Shown in pieces: positions 44,132-52,623 of a stretch of DNA of 52,856 nucleotides. Source of the stretch: an uncultured Flavobacteriales bacterium (lineage in GTDB: Bacteria; Bacteroidota; Bacteroidia; Flavobacteriales_E; Vicingaceae); the NCBI GenBank assembly GCA_913048175.1, contig CAJWVX010000005.1, positions 1 to 52,856 on the forward strand. The letters are read 5' to 3'. The position numbers were made by a program, and so were the translations under genes. How positions within the stretch are numbered: position 1 is the stretch's first letter; the number at the start of each line of letters is the position of its first letter. Under the pieces are notes generated by a model, which saw only the letters and a program-made list of their open reading frames with translations, had not been told where the DNA came from and made no database searches.

Positions 44132-44575
44132 ATGAAAAAAACAATGCTTTACTGTTTTACTATTGGAATCCTAATTTTTTTATTGATGATTTCGTGTCAA
44201 CAAATAGATAGTTCTCAAAAATTAGAAGCTGGTATAGATGTGCTTGAGGCATACAAAATCCCTAGATTAGGAGGTGCTTATGGTTCAGAAGGAACTCGAA
44301 TACTTTTAAAGGTTAGTAAGGATAATACTTATGAAATTATCAATTTAGAGTTTGAATCAAAAATATCAGAGGTATCTATTATTAAGTCAATTAAAGATAC
44401 GGTATGGGTTGAAAGTTACTTTTATGTAAATAACGAACCTACTAGGGGTATTGAAAATATTGAGAAAAAAGCAGCTTCTAATCAATGCATTTTATATTAC
44501 AGACAAAGCGGTAAAAAAAGATCGTTTAAGATTCCTTCTTTAATATTAAAGAGGGATTCAGTTTTGTGGAAATAA
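44132..44575 (+). CDS. Small lipoprotein of unknown function
   Basis: A 147-residue protein with a signal sequence and lipobox (LLMISC, Cys23). The mature part is beta-rich with alternating charged strands (RILLKVSKDNTYEIINLEFESK, CILYYRQSGKKRSFKIPSL). No family recognised. It is divergent from the giant propeller protein and convergent, with three bases between stops, on the ChaN-like gene. Confidence 0.65.
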   Translation: MKKTMLYCFTIGILIFLLMISCQQIDSSQKLEAGIDVLEAYKIPRLGGAYGSEGTRILLKVSKDNTYEIINLEFESKISEVSIIKSIKDTVWVESYFYVNNEPTRGIENIEKKAASNQCILYYRQSGKKRSFKIPSLILKRDSVLWK

Positions 44576-44578
44576 TTG

Positions 44579-45445
44579 TCATTGAGCTTGTTTCATTGAT
44601 TCTGGAGTAACAAGAATAAAATGAGCTGTACTTTCATTTTCAGGTGCTAACTTCTTTAGCTCTTTCTGTTCAACACAATGAATTGTTAGAATTTTCAAAT
44701 CCGGATTTTCTTGTTTTAAATACCACATAATTCCTTCAAAGTTTTTTGAATGACAAGCGCTGTTAAAGTGTATGAATGTACTTCCTTTTCTATGGTTCTT
44801 TAATATAAAGTGAGCCATTGTTGCATCTTTAGTTGCTTGGGCTTGAGCTAAATGCTCGCTAGTTATTTTCCCATGATTCTTTATTCTTTTTATTGCCAAA
44901 TAACCTGGTAAAGATTCATCATATTTAAATGGAATAGGACAAATGAAATTGACTGCTTTTTTGGATAGATTATTAAACGCTTTAAAACCATCTTTACTTA
45001 CCATTTTTATGTACCTGTTTGGAATACTTGTGGCAATAAAAGGAAGTTGGTAGCTTCTTGCAAAATCCAGCAGTTGACGATACTGACTATGGTTGTTTTC
45101 TCCAATATTTACATCTTGATAGAAAGTTGTATAATCAAGGTGTGCACCTAAATATTCATTTATTATTAATTGATTATCAGATTGGTAGGCTTCATTTCCC
45201 AAAATAATATCTTCGTTTACTTGCTCAAAAATATCTTTTGTTAATTCATATTCTAGCCAATGATTGATGGGATTGCCATGCCTTTCTCCGAAAAGGATAA
45301 TATCTGCCTTTCCTGCTTTTTTTAAGATTTTTTCATAGCTAGATTTTCCACCAAGATCATCGAAAACAGCATAAGCTTTTTTTTGAGCTTGAAGGGGGAT
45401 AATTGAAGCTAGGATAAGGGAAATGGAGACTAGGGCTTTGGTCAT
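44579..45445 (-). CDS. ChaN-family (haem-binding uptake-type) exported protein
   Basis: A 288-residue protein with signal peptide (MTKALVSISLILASIIPLQAQ). The ChaN domain is seen as ADIILFGERHGNPINHWLEYEL near residue 48, ILGNEAYQSDNQ near 80, TMAHFILKN and FIHFNSACHSKNFEGIMWYL near 230. Members bind haem in C. jejuni or act as envelope hydrolase-like proteins; the ERHxNxxxH motif suggests metal binding. It has no lipobox, unlike ChaN of C. jejuni. It lies 1 kb from the heme biosynthesis cluster, which may be coincidental. Confidence 0.85.
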   Translation of the reverse strand: MTKALVSISLILASIIPLQAQKKAYAVFDDLGGKSSYEKILKKAGKADIILFGERHGNPINHWLEYELTKDIFEQVNEDIILGNEAYQSDNQLIINEYLGAHLDYTTFYQDVNIGENNHSQYRQLLDFARSYQLPFIATSIPNRYIKMVSKDGFKAFNNLSKKAVNFICPIPFKYDESLPGYLAIKRIKNHGKITSEHLAQAQATKDATMAHFILKNHRKGSTFIHFNSACHSKNFEGIMWYLKQENPDLKILTIHCVEQKELKKLAPENESTAHFILVTPESMKQAQ

Positions 45446-45584
45446 TTGAATTGGGTTTTATACAACAAAACTATATTAAAACTATAATATAAAGCAACTT
45501 TATTTTAGATACCAATTAATCCAAATAGTTTAACAAGGTTTTAAGTTATTCAATTATAGCAAATTTAGCATTATTTTCTTCTTA

Positions 45585-45735
45585 CGTCATTACGTAGGAT
45601 GGGGAACGAATAGCGAAGCATTCTTATTGTTAAGTATGAGATTGCTTCGTGGAATTTATCTGGAGGAATAACGGAATTTACCGTTTCGCGCGAAATGACG
45701 AAACAGTAAATCCCGTTATTCCATATCCGGAAATA
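45585..45735. repeat. Dispersed repeat with nested long hairpin
   Basis: It opens CGTCATTACG and contains GAGATTGCTTCG, a degraded relative of the element at 2374-2453. Nested in it are 24-base arms GGAATAACGG...GTTTCG (45665-45688) and their inverse (45699-45722), differing at two positions, around a 10-base loop. No protein is encoded. The region between the ChaN-like gene and this repeat (45446-45584) shows nothing else. Confidence 0.7.
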
Positions 45736-45787
45736 TACTGATAAGACATTGGACACGATTAAAGAGCTTTTTACAAATTGATGTATA

Positions 45788-46420
45788 TCAGTTTTTTCGC
45801 TCATTATAGTGCTTAAACATTATCTCAATATCTTTATACTTATATAGTTGAGAGCGAATCTTGTTTGAAACTAAAGGGCAGTCATTGAAATAGTGAATAA
45901 AGAATTCTCGAAATTCCTTCTCAGAATGTTGAATAGGATTTATAAATTTATGATTCATTTCATTTGAGCCAACACTTTCTTCGAATATTGGAGATTCATC
46001 TAATTCTGTATCAATAATATAAAATTCTTTTTCTGATTTTTTTTAAAAAAGATATTTTTCTAAATTTTTGAAGTAGTATAGTTCAATACTTCCGTAAACA
46101 ATGTTTTTCACAAAATAAGAACGTTGACCTATAGGCCTGATTGATCGGTAGTAAGTATTATCTTTAAAGTATGCAGTAATCTGATCTGGAGATAAAACTT
46201 TCTCTTTTTGAGCTGAATCAATTATAGTAATTCTACTATAATTTCGTTTTTTGTCTAACCGTTTCTTTTTGTTTTTCCAAATAGTAGTTTTTATCGTGTC
46301 TTTTTTGTTGTCTACGATAAATCCTTCAACAGTTAACTGTCCTTTTGATATTAGTGTGAAAAACAACAAGAAAAGGGCTAATCCTTTTCTTGTTATTATA
46401 ATTAATAATTTAAAAGTCAT
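45788..46420 (-). pseudogene. Gene split by one in-frame stop codon, unknown function
   Basis: The first 125 codons (46420-46043) start MTFKLLIIITRKGLALFLLFF, with a signal peptide ending SKGQ. They carry a Bacteroidota-style exported domain (QLTVEGFIVDNKKDTIKTTI, SPDQITAYFKDNTYYRSI). A TAA at 46043-46045 interrupts it, but the same frame continues for 84 more codons with clearly coding character (EKEFYIIDTELDES, FREFFIHYFNDCPLVSNKI, YKYKDIEIMFKHYN) and stops at 45788. The YFxDCP...YKxKDIExxxxYYN ending is one I recall from intact Bacteroidota hypotheticals. The stop lies in a T6A8 run, so it is a nonsense mutation or sequencing error. It starts immediately after the hemE stop. Confidence 0.75.
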
Positions 46421-47458
46421 TTATTTCCTCGTATACTCATGAACAAACTTACAAAGCTGTTTCACATTTTCTACAGGAGTACCTGGTAAAATACCATGTC
46501 CTAAATTGAATATATGGCCTGGTCTTCCTTTTACAGAATCTAGGATCTTCTTCGTTTTTTCTTCAATAATACTCCAATCAGCAAATAAAGCAGTAGGATC
46601 TAAATTACCTTGTAAAGCAACCTCATAATTTAAGTCTTTCCATGTTTTTGCTAAATCAGTTTTCCAATCAATAGCAATAACATCTGGGTTAGCTTTTCGT
46701 AAGCTAGGTATTAAGTGAGCGGAGTTTACACCCATAGAAATTAATGGAACGTTAGGATATTTACTCTTAACAATGTCAATCATTTTCTCTACATGAGGAT
46801 AAACGTATTCGTTGTAATCTGCAATATCTAAAGCGCCAACCCAACTATCAAAAATCTGAACAGCCATTGCTCCACTTTCAATCTGAAAGTTTAAGTAGTT
46901 GGCCATTACAGTTCCTAACTTATCCATTAATAAATGCCACGCTTTAGTCTCGTTGTACATAAAAGCTTTCATGGTCTCGTAGTTCTTAGAAGGACCACCT
47001 TCAATCATGTAACTCGCTAATGTAAATGGAGCACCTACAAAACCAATACAAGGAACACTTAATTCTTTTTTAAGAATACTCAAGGCTTTACCTGTATAAG
47101 CCATTTCTAATGCAGGGTCAACTACTCTTAGCTTTTCTACATCAGCAACAGTTCTAATTGGGTTATGGATTAATGGTCCGTACCCTTTTTTGTATTCAAA
47201 ACTAATTCCCATAGGTCCTAAAGGAATTAAAATATCAGAAAAAATAATTGCGGAATCTAATTCAAATTGATTGATAGGAAGTAAAGTTACTTCAGCAGAA
47301 ATTTCTGGAGTAGTACTAATATCAATGATGCTGTAAGTTTCCTTAATTTTCATGTACTCTTTTTGGTATCTTCCTGCCTGACGGGCTAACCAAAGTGGAG
47401 TGTAAGGAGTTTCTTCTCTTCTACAAGCTTTTAAAAAGTTATCGTTAAATTCTGCCAT
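46421..47458 (-). CDS. hemE: Uroporphyrinogen decarboxylase
   Basis: A 345-residue cytoplasmic enzyme decarboxylating the four acetate side chains of uroporphyrinogen III to give coproporphyrinogen III. Signature blocks are TPLWLARQAGRYQKEY near residue 20, IIFSDILIPLGPMG near 70, GFVGAPFTLASYMIEG near 135, and GNLDP and FNLGHGILPGTP near the end. Normal length for the family. Third of three heme genes on this strand, separated from hemL by a 141-base spacer containing a repeat. Confidence 0.96.
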   Translation of the reverse strand: MAEFNDNFLKACRREETPYTPLWLARQAGRYQKEYMKIKETYSIIDISTTPEISAEVTLLPINQFELDSAIIFSDILIPLGPMGISFEYKKGYGPLIHNPIRTVADVEKLRVVDPALEMAYTGKALSILKKELSVPCIGFVGAPFTLASYMIEGGPSKNYETMKAFMYNETKAWHLLMDKLGTVMANYLNFQIESGAMAVQIFDSWVGALDIADYNEYVYPHVEKMIDIVKSKYPNVPLISMGVNSAHLIPSLRKANPDVIAIDWKTDLAKTWKDLNYEVALQGNLDPTALFADWSIIEEKTKKILDSVKGRPGHIFNLGHGILPGTPVENVKQLCKFVHEYTRK

Positions 47459-47470
47459 ATCTTTAATTTA

Positions 47471-47584
47471 TGTCATACCGAGCACGTTTTGCGAAAGCAA
47501 AAGCCCCGAGGTATCTTTTGACTTTTAAGTAGAGGTATCAAAATATTCCTCTGTTTCGTTCCTTTGTCACTCCAGTAGGAATGA
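47471..47584. repeat. Dispersed repeat in the hemL-hemE spacer
   Basis: It starts TGTCATACCGAGCACG and contains CCCCGAGGTATCTTTTG; the inverse-type end reads AGAGGTATCAAAATATTCCTC then GTCACTCCAGTAGGAATGA. It fills most of the spacer and would fold in the polycistronic transcript, so it could affect mRNA stability or the hemE level. It resembles the element at 24091. Confidence 0.6.
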
Positions 47585-47599
47585 AATTGTTTATGATTT

Positions 47600-48883
47600 T
47601 TATTTAGCTAAAGCCATTGCTTTATTAATAGCACTTACTATTTTCTCCATATCCTCATCAGAAATTACAGAGCATAAGAACCATGATTCAAATTGAGAAG
47701 GAGGAATGTAAACTCCGTTCTCTATTAATCCCCAAAAGAATTTTGTAAACCTTGCGGTATCGCATTCTTGAGCTTCATTAAAATTTGTTACTTTTTTAGA
47801 AGTAAAAAACGGATTCATCATTGATCCAAATCTGCTTACAGTTAAATCGATTCCGTTTGCGGTTGCTGCATCTAATAATGCTTTTTCAATTATTGAGGCT
47901 TGAGCGTTAAACTTATCGTAAGGATTTTGATCTCTTAGCTCTTCTAAAGTAGAAATACCTGCAGCCATTGCAACTGGATTTCCAGATAATGTACCTGCTT
48001 GGTACATCGGACCTAAAGGAGAAACCATTTGCATAATTTCCTCTCTAGCGCCATAAGCTCCTACAGGAAAACCACCACCAACAACTTTGCCTAAACAAGT
48101 AATGTCAGCTTCAATACCTAATAATTCTTGTGCTCCACCAAATTTAGATCGGAAACCAGTCATTACCTCATCAGTAACCAATAAGATTCCAGCTTCTTTT
48201 GTAATTATTCTAAGTTCTTTAATAAATGAATCAGAGGGAACAACCGTTCCCATATTTCCTGCAATAGGTTCTATAAAAACAGCAGCAATATCAGTACATT
48301 CAGCAATGTGTTTTTTTACAGATTCAATATCATTGTACTCTGCAATTAAAGTATTTTTTACAGCATCGTTTGGTACACCAGCACTACCCGGAATACTTAA
48401 GGTTGCTAAACCAGAACCCGCTGCAACTAATAAAGCATCTGTATGACCGTGGTAACAACCAGCAAATTTCACAATATGATTTTTATTAGTAAAAGCTCTT
48501 GCTAAACGAATAGCACTTAAAATAGCTTCAGTACCTGAGTTTACAAATCTGACTTTGTCCATTCCCGGAAAAGCGTTACAAACAATTTCGGCAAGCTTAA
48601 TTTCATTTTCTGTACTAGCGCCAAAAGTAAACCCTTTTAAAACTTGATTCTGAACAGCATTTATAACTGATGTATTTCCGTGCCCAATAACCATTGGTCC
48701 GTATGACAGAACTAAATCAATGTATTCGTTTCCGTCAACATCATAAATTTTAGATCCAGATGCTTTTTCCATAAACAATGGATTACCACCAACAGAGTTA
48801 AATGCGCGAACTGGAGAGTTTACTGCTCCAACCATGTGCTTTTGTCCTTCTTTATATAATTCTTTTGATTTTGTGTTATTCAT
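47600..48883 (-). CDS. hemL: Glutamate-1-semialdehyde 2,1-aminomutase
   Basis: A 427-residue PLP enzyme converting glutamate-1-semialdehyde to 5-aminolevulinate in the C5 heme pathway. Seen are GAVNSPVRAFNSVGG near residue 20, FVNSGTEAILSAIRLAR near 118, CYHGHTDALL, TDEVMTGFR near 240 and CLGKVVGGGFPVGAYG with the PLP lysine near 267. Its presence shows that 5-aminolevulinate is made from glutamyl-tRNA, although hemA is not in the window. It lies 72 bases after hemB. Confidence 0.96.
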   Translation of the reverse strand: MNNTKSKELYKEGQKHMVGAVNSPVRAFNSVGGNPLFMEKASGSKIYDVDGNEYIDLVLSYGPMVIGHGNTSVINAVQNQVLKGFTFGASTENEIKLAEIVCNAFPGMDKVRFVNSGTEAILSAIRLARAFTNKNHIVKFAGCYHGHTDALLVAAGSGLATLSIPGSAGVPNDAVKNTLIAEYNDIESVKKHIAECTDIAAVFIEPIAGNMGTVVPSDSFIKELRIITKEAGILLVTDEVMTGFRSKFGGAQELLGIEADITCLGKVVGGGFPVGAYGAREEIMQMVSPLGPMYQAGTLSGNPVAMAAGISTLEELRDQNPYDKFNAQASIIEKALLDAATANGIDLTVSRFGSMMNPFFTSKKVTNFNEAQECDTARFTKFFWGLIENGVYIPPSQFESWFLCSVISDEDMEKIVSAINKAMALAK

Positions 48884-48955
48884 TTTGTTTTTTTTAGAGA
48901 AAAGATTGCTTCGCTTTTATATTTATGAGCAAAGACACTGTCTTTTTTCGTATTT

Positions 48956-49936
48956 CTATTCTCTTGTTTCTTTTTGTCTTATTATTTTGGCAGCTTCTTT
49001 AGCATGATATGTTATGATAATATCAGCGCCAGCTCTTTTTATAGAAAGTAATGTTTCCATCATTACTCTTTGTTCATCAATCCAACCGTTTGCACCTGCA
49101 GCTTTTATCATAGCATATTCTCCACTAACATTGTAGGCTGCAATTGGTAAGTCAAAATTATTTTTCAAATCTCTTATAATATCTAAATAGGATAAAGCAG
49201 GTTTAACCATTAAAATCTCTGCTCCTTCATCAATGTCAGTTTGCGCTTCTTTTAATGCTTCATTTCTGTTTGCCGGATCCATTTGGTATGTTCTTCTGTC
49301 TCCAAAGCTTGGTGCAGAGTCTGCTGCATCTCTAAATGGACCATAATAAGAAGAGCAGTATTTTACAGAATATCCCATAATAGGGAGGTCTTCAAAACCA
49401 TTTTTATCTAATTCATCTCGCATTTCTCTAACTGCAAAATCCATCATTCCTGATGGAGCAACCATATCTACTCCAGCTTTAGCTTGTTCTAAAACTTGTT
49501 TTCTGAGGTTAACTAAAGTTAAATCATTATCAACATCATGATCACATAAAACACCACAATGGCCATGGTCTGTATATTCACAAAAACAAACATCTGCAAT
49601 TACTTTTAAAGTAGGGTAATTTGTTTTGATGTATCTAATTGCCTTTTGTATTATTCCATCTTGATTCCAGCTTTCAGAACCTTCAGCATCTTTTATTAGA
49701 GGGATTCCAAATAGAATAACAGAGCTTATTCCTAGGCCTACAATTTCATCTAGTTCTTCATTTATTCGATTTAATGAAAATCGAAAAATACCAGGCATAG
49801 AAACAATTTCTTTTTTGATATCATCTGCTTCTTCAATAAAAAGAGGGTAGATAAAGTCAGCAACCTTTAGTTCTGTTTCACGAACTGAACTTCTTATTTC
49901 TTCTGTTTTTCTATTGTCTCTTAGTCTTGTTGACAT
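48956..49936 (-). CDS. hemB: Porphobilinogen synthase (delta-aminolevulinate dehydratase)
   Basis: A 326-residue enzyme condensing two 5-aminolevulinate molecules to porphobilinogen. The zinc-type cysteine cluster DVCFCEYTDHGHCGVL near residue 115 marks a zinc-dependent form. The two active-site lysines are in YSVKYCSSYYGPFRDAA and MVKPALSYLDII. The start MSTRLRDNRKTEEIRS fits the family; an in-frame ATG 12 codons upstream overlaps the putative promoter. It heads the minus-strand hemB-hemL-hemE cluster. Confidence 0.96.
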   Translation of the reverse strand: MSTRLRDNRKTEEIRSSVRETELKVADFIYPLFIEEADDIKKEIVSMPGIFRFSLNRINEELDEIVGLGISSVILFGIPLIKDAEGSESWNQDGIIQKAIRYIKTNYPTLKVIADVCFCEYTDHGHCGVLCDHDVDNDLTLVNLRKQVLEQAKAGVDMVAPSGMMDFAVREMRDELDKNGFEDLPIMGYSVKYCSSYYGPFRDAADSAPSFGDRRTYQMDPANRNEALKEAQTDIDEGAEILMVKPALSYLDIIRDLKNNFDLPIAAYNVSGEYAMIKAAGANGWIDEQRVMMETLLSIKRAGADIIITYHAKEAAKIIRQKETRE

Positions 49937-49952
49937 ATTTGAAATTTGAATA

Positions 49953-49960
49953 CAAATATA
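49953..49960 (-). promoter_or_regulatory. Putative -7 element of the heme gene cluster
   Basis: Minus-strand TATATTTG, a perfect TAnnTTTG, lies 16 bases before the hemB ATG. A TTG sits 9 bases upstream, closer than normal -33 spacing, so only the -7 box is convincing. Confidence 0.4.
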
Positions 49961-50058
49961 CGTTTGTTCCAACTATTATAAGAATGATTAGTATCATTTA
50001 AATAGGTGGAAAAAGGATTAAATTCGAAAAATAATCACTTTCATAAATCATTAACTAG

Positions 50059-50066
50059 TAACTTTG
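50059..50066 (+). promoter_or_regulatory. Putative -7 element of the SDR39U1 operon
   Basis: TAACTTTG followed by C matches the consensus exactly and ends four bases before the ATG at 50071, suggesting a leaderless or nearly leaderless mRNA. No clear -33 TTG. Confidence 0.5.
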
Positions 50067-50070
50067 CTTT

Positions 50071-50982
50071 ATGATTAAAAAGCCCACAATTGTTATCGCA
50101 GGAGGAACTGGTTTTTTTGGTAATTATCTTATTAATTTTTTTAAGAAAGATTATTCTATTATTGTTCTAACAAGAAAGAAATCATATTCAGAAAATAAAG
50201 TTAATTATGTGAATTGGGATGGGGAAAGTCAGGGAGATTGGCTGACTTGTATCGATGGGGCTGAGGTTTTGATAAACCTTTCGGGTAAATCTATTAATTG
50301 TAAATTCACTAATGAGAATAAGAAAAAATTGTTGTCATCACGAATTAATTCTACAAAAGCTCTAGTAACCGGAATAAGTAGTTTGAAAAATCCGCCAAAA
50401 GTGTTTTTAAATGCTAGTTCTGGTTCAATGTATCAATTGCAGGATAGACCAAATACTGAATCTGATGTTGATTTTAAAAATAACTTTTTGAGTGATATGG
50501 CTTTGAAATGGGAGAAAGAGTTCTTTAAAAATGAATTGCCAAACACAAGACGAGCAGCTTTAAGAATTTCATTGATCTTAGGAAGTAGTGGTGGTATTTA
50601 TGAGGTATTACAAAAGTTGACAAAATTATATTTAGGAGGCTTTGTTGGTTCAGGAAAACAGATGATGTCTTGGATTCATTTTGAAGATGCAGTGAAGGCT
50701 ATTGAATTTATAATTAATCATGATAATCTTAATGGATCAATTAATTTTTCTACTATTAACACTGAATCTAACACAAATTTCATGAGTAAATTAAGAGAGA
50801 GTTTAAACGTTTCTTTTGGGTTTCCTGCACCTGAAATTGGTTTAAAGTTGATGAGTAGTATAATTGATATAGAGCCATCGTTAGTTTTGAATAGTGTTAA
50901 TTTTAGTCCAAAAAAGTTGTTGGATAATGGGTTTAAATTTCAGTTTGAAAAGCTTGAAGATGCATTTAAAGATTTAAGTTAA
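50071..50982 (+). CDS. TIGR01777-family NAD(P)-dependent epimerase-like protein (SDR39U1/YfcH)
   Basis: A 303-residue atypical SDR. The NAD(P) loop is AGGTGFFGNYL at residues 9-19; VNWDG, INLSGKSINCKFT and LNASSGSMYQ follow, where the usual YxxxK catalytic tyrosine is altered. A C-terminal DUF1731 segment contains FGFPAPEIGLKLMSSI. The substrate is unknown for the family. It begins a tight operon with a thioredoxin-fold DCC protein (two-base gap) and a DUF2071 protein, an association that suggests redox or membrane-lipid maintenance; that is inference. Confidence 0.88.
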   Translation: MIKKPTIVIAGGTGFFGNYLINFFKKDYSIIVLTRKKSYSENKVNYVNWDGESQGDWLTCIDGAEVLINLSGKSINCKFTNENKKKLLSSRINSTKALVTGISSLKNPPKVFLNASSGSMYQLQDRPNTESDVDFKNNFLSDMALKWEKEFFKNELPNTRRAALRISLILGSSGGIYEVLQKLTKLYLGGFVGSGKQMMSWIHFEDAVKAIEFIINHDNLNGSINFSTINTESNTNFMSKLRESLNVSFGFPAPEIGLKLMSSIIDIEPSLVLNSVNFSPKKLLDNGFKFQFEKLEDAFKDLS

Positions 50983-50984
50983 AA

Positions 50985-51383
50985 ATGAAGACTTCTAAAC
51001 AGATCATTCTATTTGATGGAGATTGTAACTTTTGTAGTTTTTGGGTAAAGTATGTAATAGAAAGAGATAAAAAGGATCTGTTTCGTTTTGCTTCTTTGCA
51101 GTCTGAAAAAGGAAAGGAATTATTAAAGCAATACAATTTAAAAGAAGATTTAGAAACAGTCGTTTTGATCCAAAATAACAGTATTAAAACTAAGTCTTCA
51201 GCTGCTTTACAAATCTTTAAAGGTTTAGGAGGTTTTTATCAATTGATAATCATTTTTATTTTAGTTCCTAAATTTATACGTAACGCTGTTTACTCGTTAG
51301 TTGCTAAATATCGTGAAAAATTGATGAAAAGCCAATCCTGTATTATTTCTACAGAGGCATTAAAAAATAAATTTATAGACTAA
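50985..51383 (+). CDS. DCC-family thiol-disulfide oxidoreductase-like protein
   Basis: A 132-residue DUF393 (YuxK-like) protein. The defining opening ILFDGDCNFCSFWVKYV contains the DxxCxxC motif that names the family, and RFASLQSEKGKELL follows. A hydrophobic stretch at about 83-103 (FYQLIIIFILVPKFI) may touch the membrane. The reaction is unproven; a thioredoxin-like fold is predicted for the family. It is the middle gene of the operon; its TAA overlaps the next ATG by one base. Confidence 0.88.
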   Translation: MKTSKQIILFDGDCNFCSFWVKYVIERDKKDLFRFASLQSEKGKELLKQYNLKEDLETVVLIQNNSIKTKSSAALQIFKGLGGFYQLIIIFILVPKFIRNAVYSLVAKYREKLMKSQSCIISTEALKNKFID

Positions 51384-52102
51384 TGGCAAAACCTTTTTTA
51401 AGAGCAGCGTGGAGAAAATTAGTGTTGGCCAATTATGAAATTGACCCTAAAATATTAGAGTCTTATTTGCCATTTGGAACGGAGTTAGATTTTTGGGATA
51501 ACAAATGTTATGTAAGCCTTATTGGATTTATGTTTTTAAACACTACGGTTAAAGGTATAAAGGTGCCTGGACATGTTAATTTTGAAGAAGTAAACCTTAG
51601 GTTTTACGTAAAACGAATAGAGGCCTCTGGAGAGGTAAAAAGAGGGGTTGTTTTTATTAAAGAAATAGTGCCAAAACCAATGATAACTTTTATTGCAAAT
51701 ACCTTATTTAAAGAGCATTATGTAACTATGGCAATGAGTCATTTGTGGGAAGAAAGAGAGGATAGCAGGATTGTGAAATATACATGGTATGCTGACGAAA
51801 GTGAGAATTCAATTTCAGTTGAAGCTCAAAAAGAATCTAAAGTGATCTCTCCTGACTCTAAAGAGTTTTTTATTACAGAACATTATTGGGGCTATTCTAA
51901 AGGAAAAGGAAAAACTTCAAATGAATATCAAGTTAAGCATCCTAGTTGGGAACTGTACCCTGTTAAACGAGCAACTATTAACGTAGATTTTGGCTTAATT
52001 TATGGAGATAAATTTGAATTTTTAAATCAGCAACAACCTGCTTCCGTAATGTTAGCAGAGGGTTCTAAAGTTAGTGTAGGAAACAAACGGATTATCAGTT
52101 AA
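51383..52102 (+). CDS. DUF2071 (YqjF-like) protein
   Basis: A 239-residue protein. Family blocks are LVLANYEIDPKILESYLPFG, YVSLIGFMFLNTTVKG and EEVNLRFYVKR near the N-terminus, and FFITEHYWGYSK near residue 170. These resemble acetoacetate-decarboxylase-like folds, but no activity is established. Cytoplasmic. Translationally coupled (TAATG) to the DCC gene. Confidence 0.85.
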   Translation: MAKPFLRAAWRKLVLANYEIDPKILESYLPFGTELDFWDNKCYVSLIGFMFLNTTVKGIKVPGHVNFEEVNLRFYVKRIEASGEVKRGVVFIKEIVPKPMITFIANTLFKEHYVTMAMSHLWEEREDSRIVKYTWYADESENSISVEAQKESKVISPDSKEFFITEHYWGYSKGKGKTSNEYQVKHPSWELYPVKRATINVDFGLIYGDKFEFLNQQQPASVMLAEGSKVSVGNKRIIS

Positions 52103-52107
52103 TTGGT

Positions 52108-52116
52108 TACCTTTAC
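52108..52116 (+). promoter_or_regulatory. Putative -7 element of the exonuclease gene
   Basis: TACCTTTAC matches TAnnTTTG at seven of eight core positions and ends three bases before the GTG start at 52120, another nearly leaderless arrangement. Confidence 0.35.
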
Positions 52117-52119
52117 ACT

Positions 52120-52623
52120 GTGTACGCAGTAGTAGATATAGAAGCCACAGGTGGGAACCATATTAAAGGTAAAATTATTGAAATTGCCATCATTATGTTT
52201 GATGGCGTAAAGATTGTAAGCCAATACTCTACACTTGTAAATCCTGAAGTTAAAATTGATTGGTATGTTACTAAATTAACAGGAATTAAAAATAGTATGG
52301 TTGCTGATGCACCGCTTTTTAAAGATGTAGCTAAAGAGATTTACGAATTAACAAAAGGACATATTTTTGTGGCGCATGATGTTGATTTCGACTATAAGTT
52401 CTTAAGAGAAGAATTAGGGAAAGCTGGTTATGATTTTAACGAGCCTAAAGTTTGTACTATCGAGCTGAGCAAAAAACATTTGCCAGATGCTACATCTTAT
52501 AGTCTAGGTAAACTGTGTTATGAATTAGGTATTCCTATTCCAGAAGAAGTAAGACACAGAGCCGAAGGTGATGCTGTTGCAACAGCTAATCTATTAGGTC
52601 TATTAATGTCATTGAATTACTAA
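52120..52623 (+). CDS. DnaQ-like 3'-5' exonuclease (DEDDh)
   Basis: A 167-residue exonuclease domain. Exo I is YAVVDIEATGGN (catalytic Asp and Glu), exo II is VAHDVDFDYKFL and exo III is HRAEGDAVATANLL (the H and D of DEDDh). It acts on DNA 3' ends, either as a proofreading-type epsilon subunit or in repair. Many Bacteroidota homologues that I recall carry an extra GIY-YIG domain after this one; here the protein ends right after the exonuclease. The start is GTG (MYAVVDIEATG). Its last 15 bases overlap the converging T9SS cargo gene. Confidence 0.88.
   Translation: MYAVVDIEATGGNHIKGKIIEIAIIMFDGVKIVSQYSTLVNPEVKIDWYVTKLTGIKNSMVADAPLFKDVAKEIYELTKGHIFVAHDVDFDYKFLREELGKAGYDFNEPKVCTIELSKKHLPDATSYSLGKLCYELGIPIPEEVRHRAEGDAVATANLLGLLMSLNY

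Noticed and set aside
45571-45804. 77-codon minus-strand ORF across the repeat
   Set aside because: It reads through the repeat hairpin in an out-of-frame overlap with the split gene; no family resemblance.
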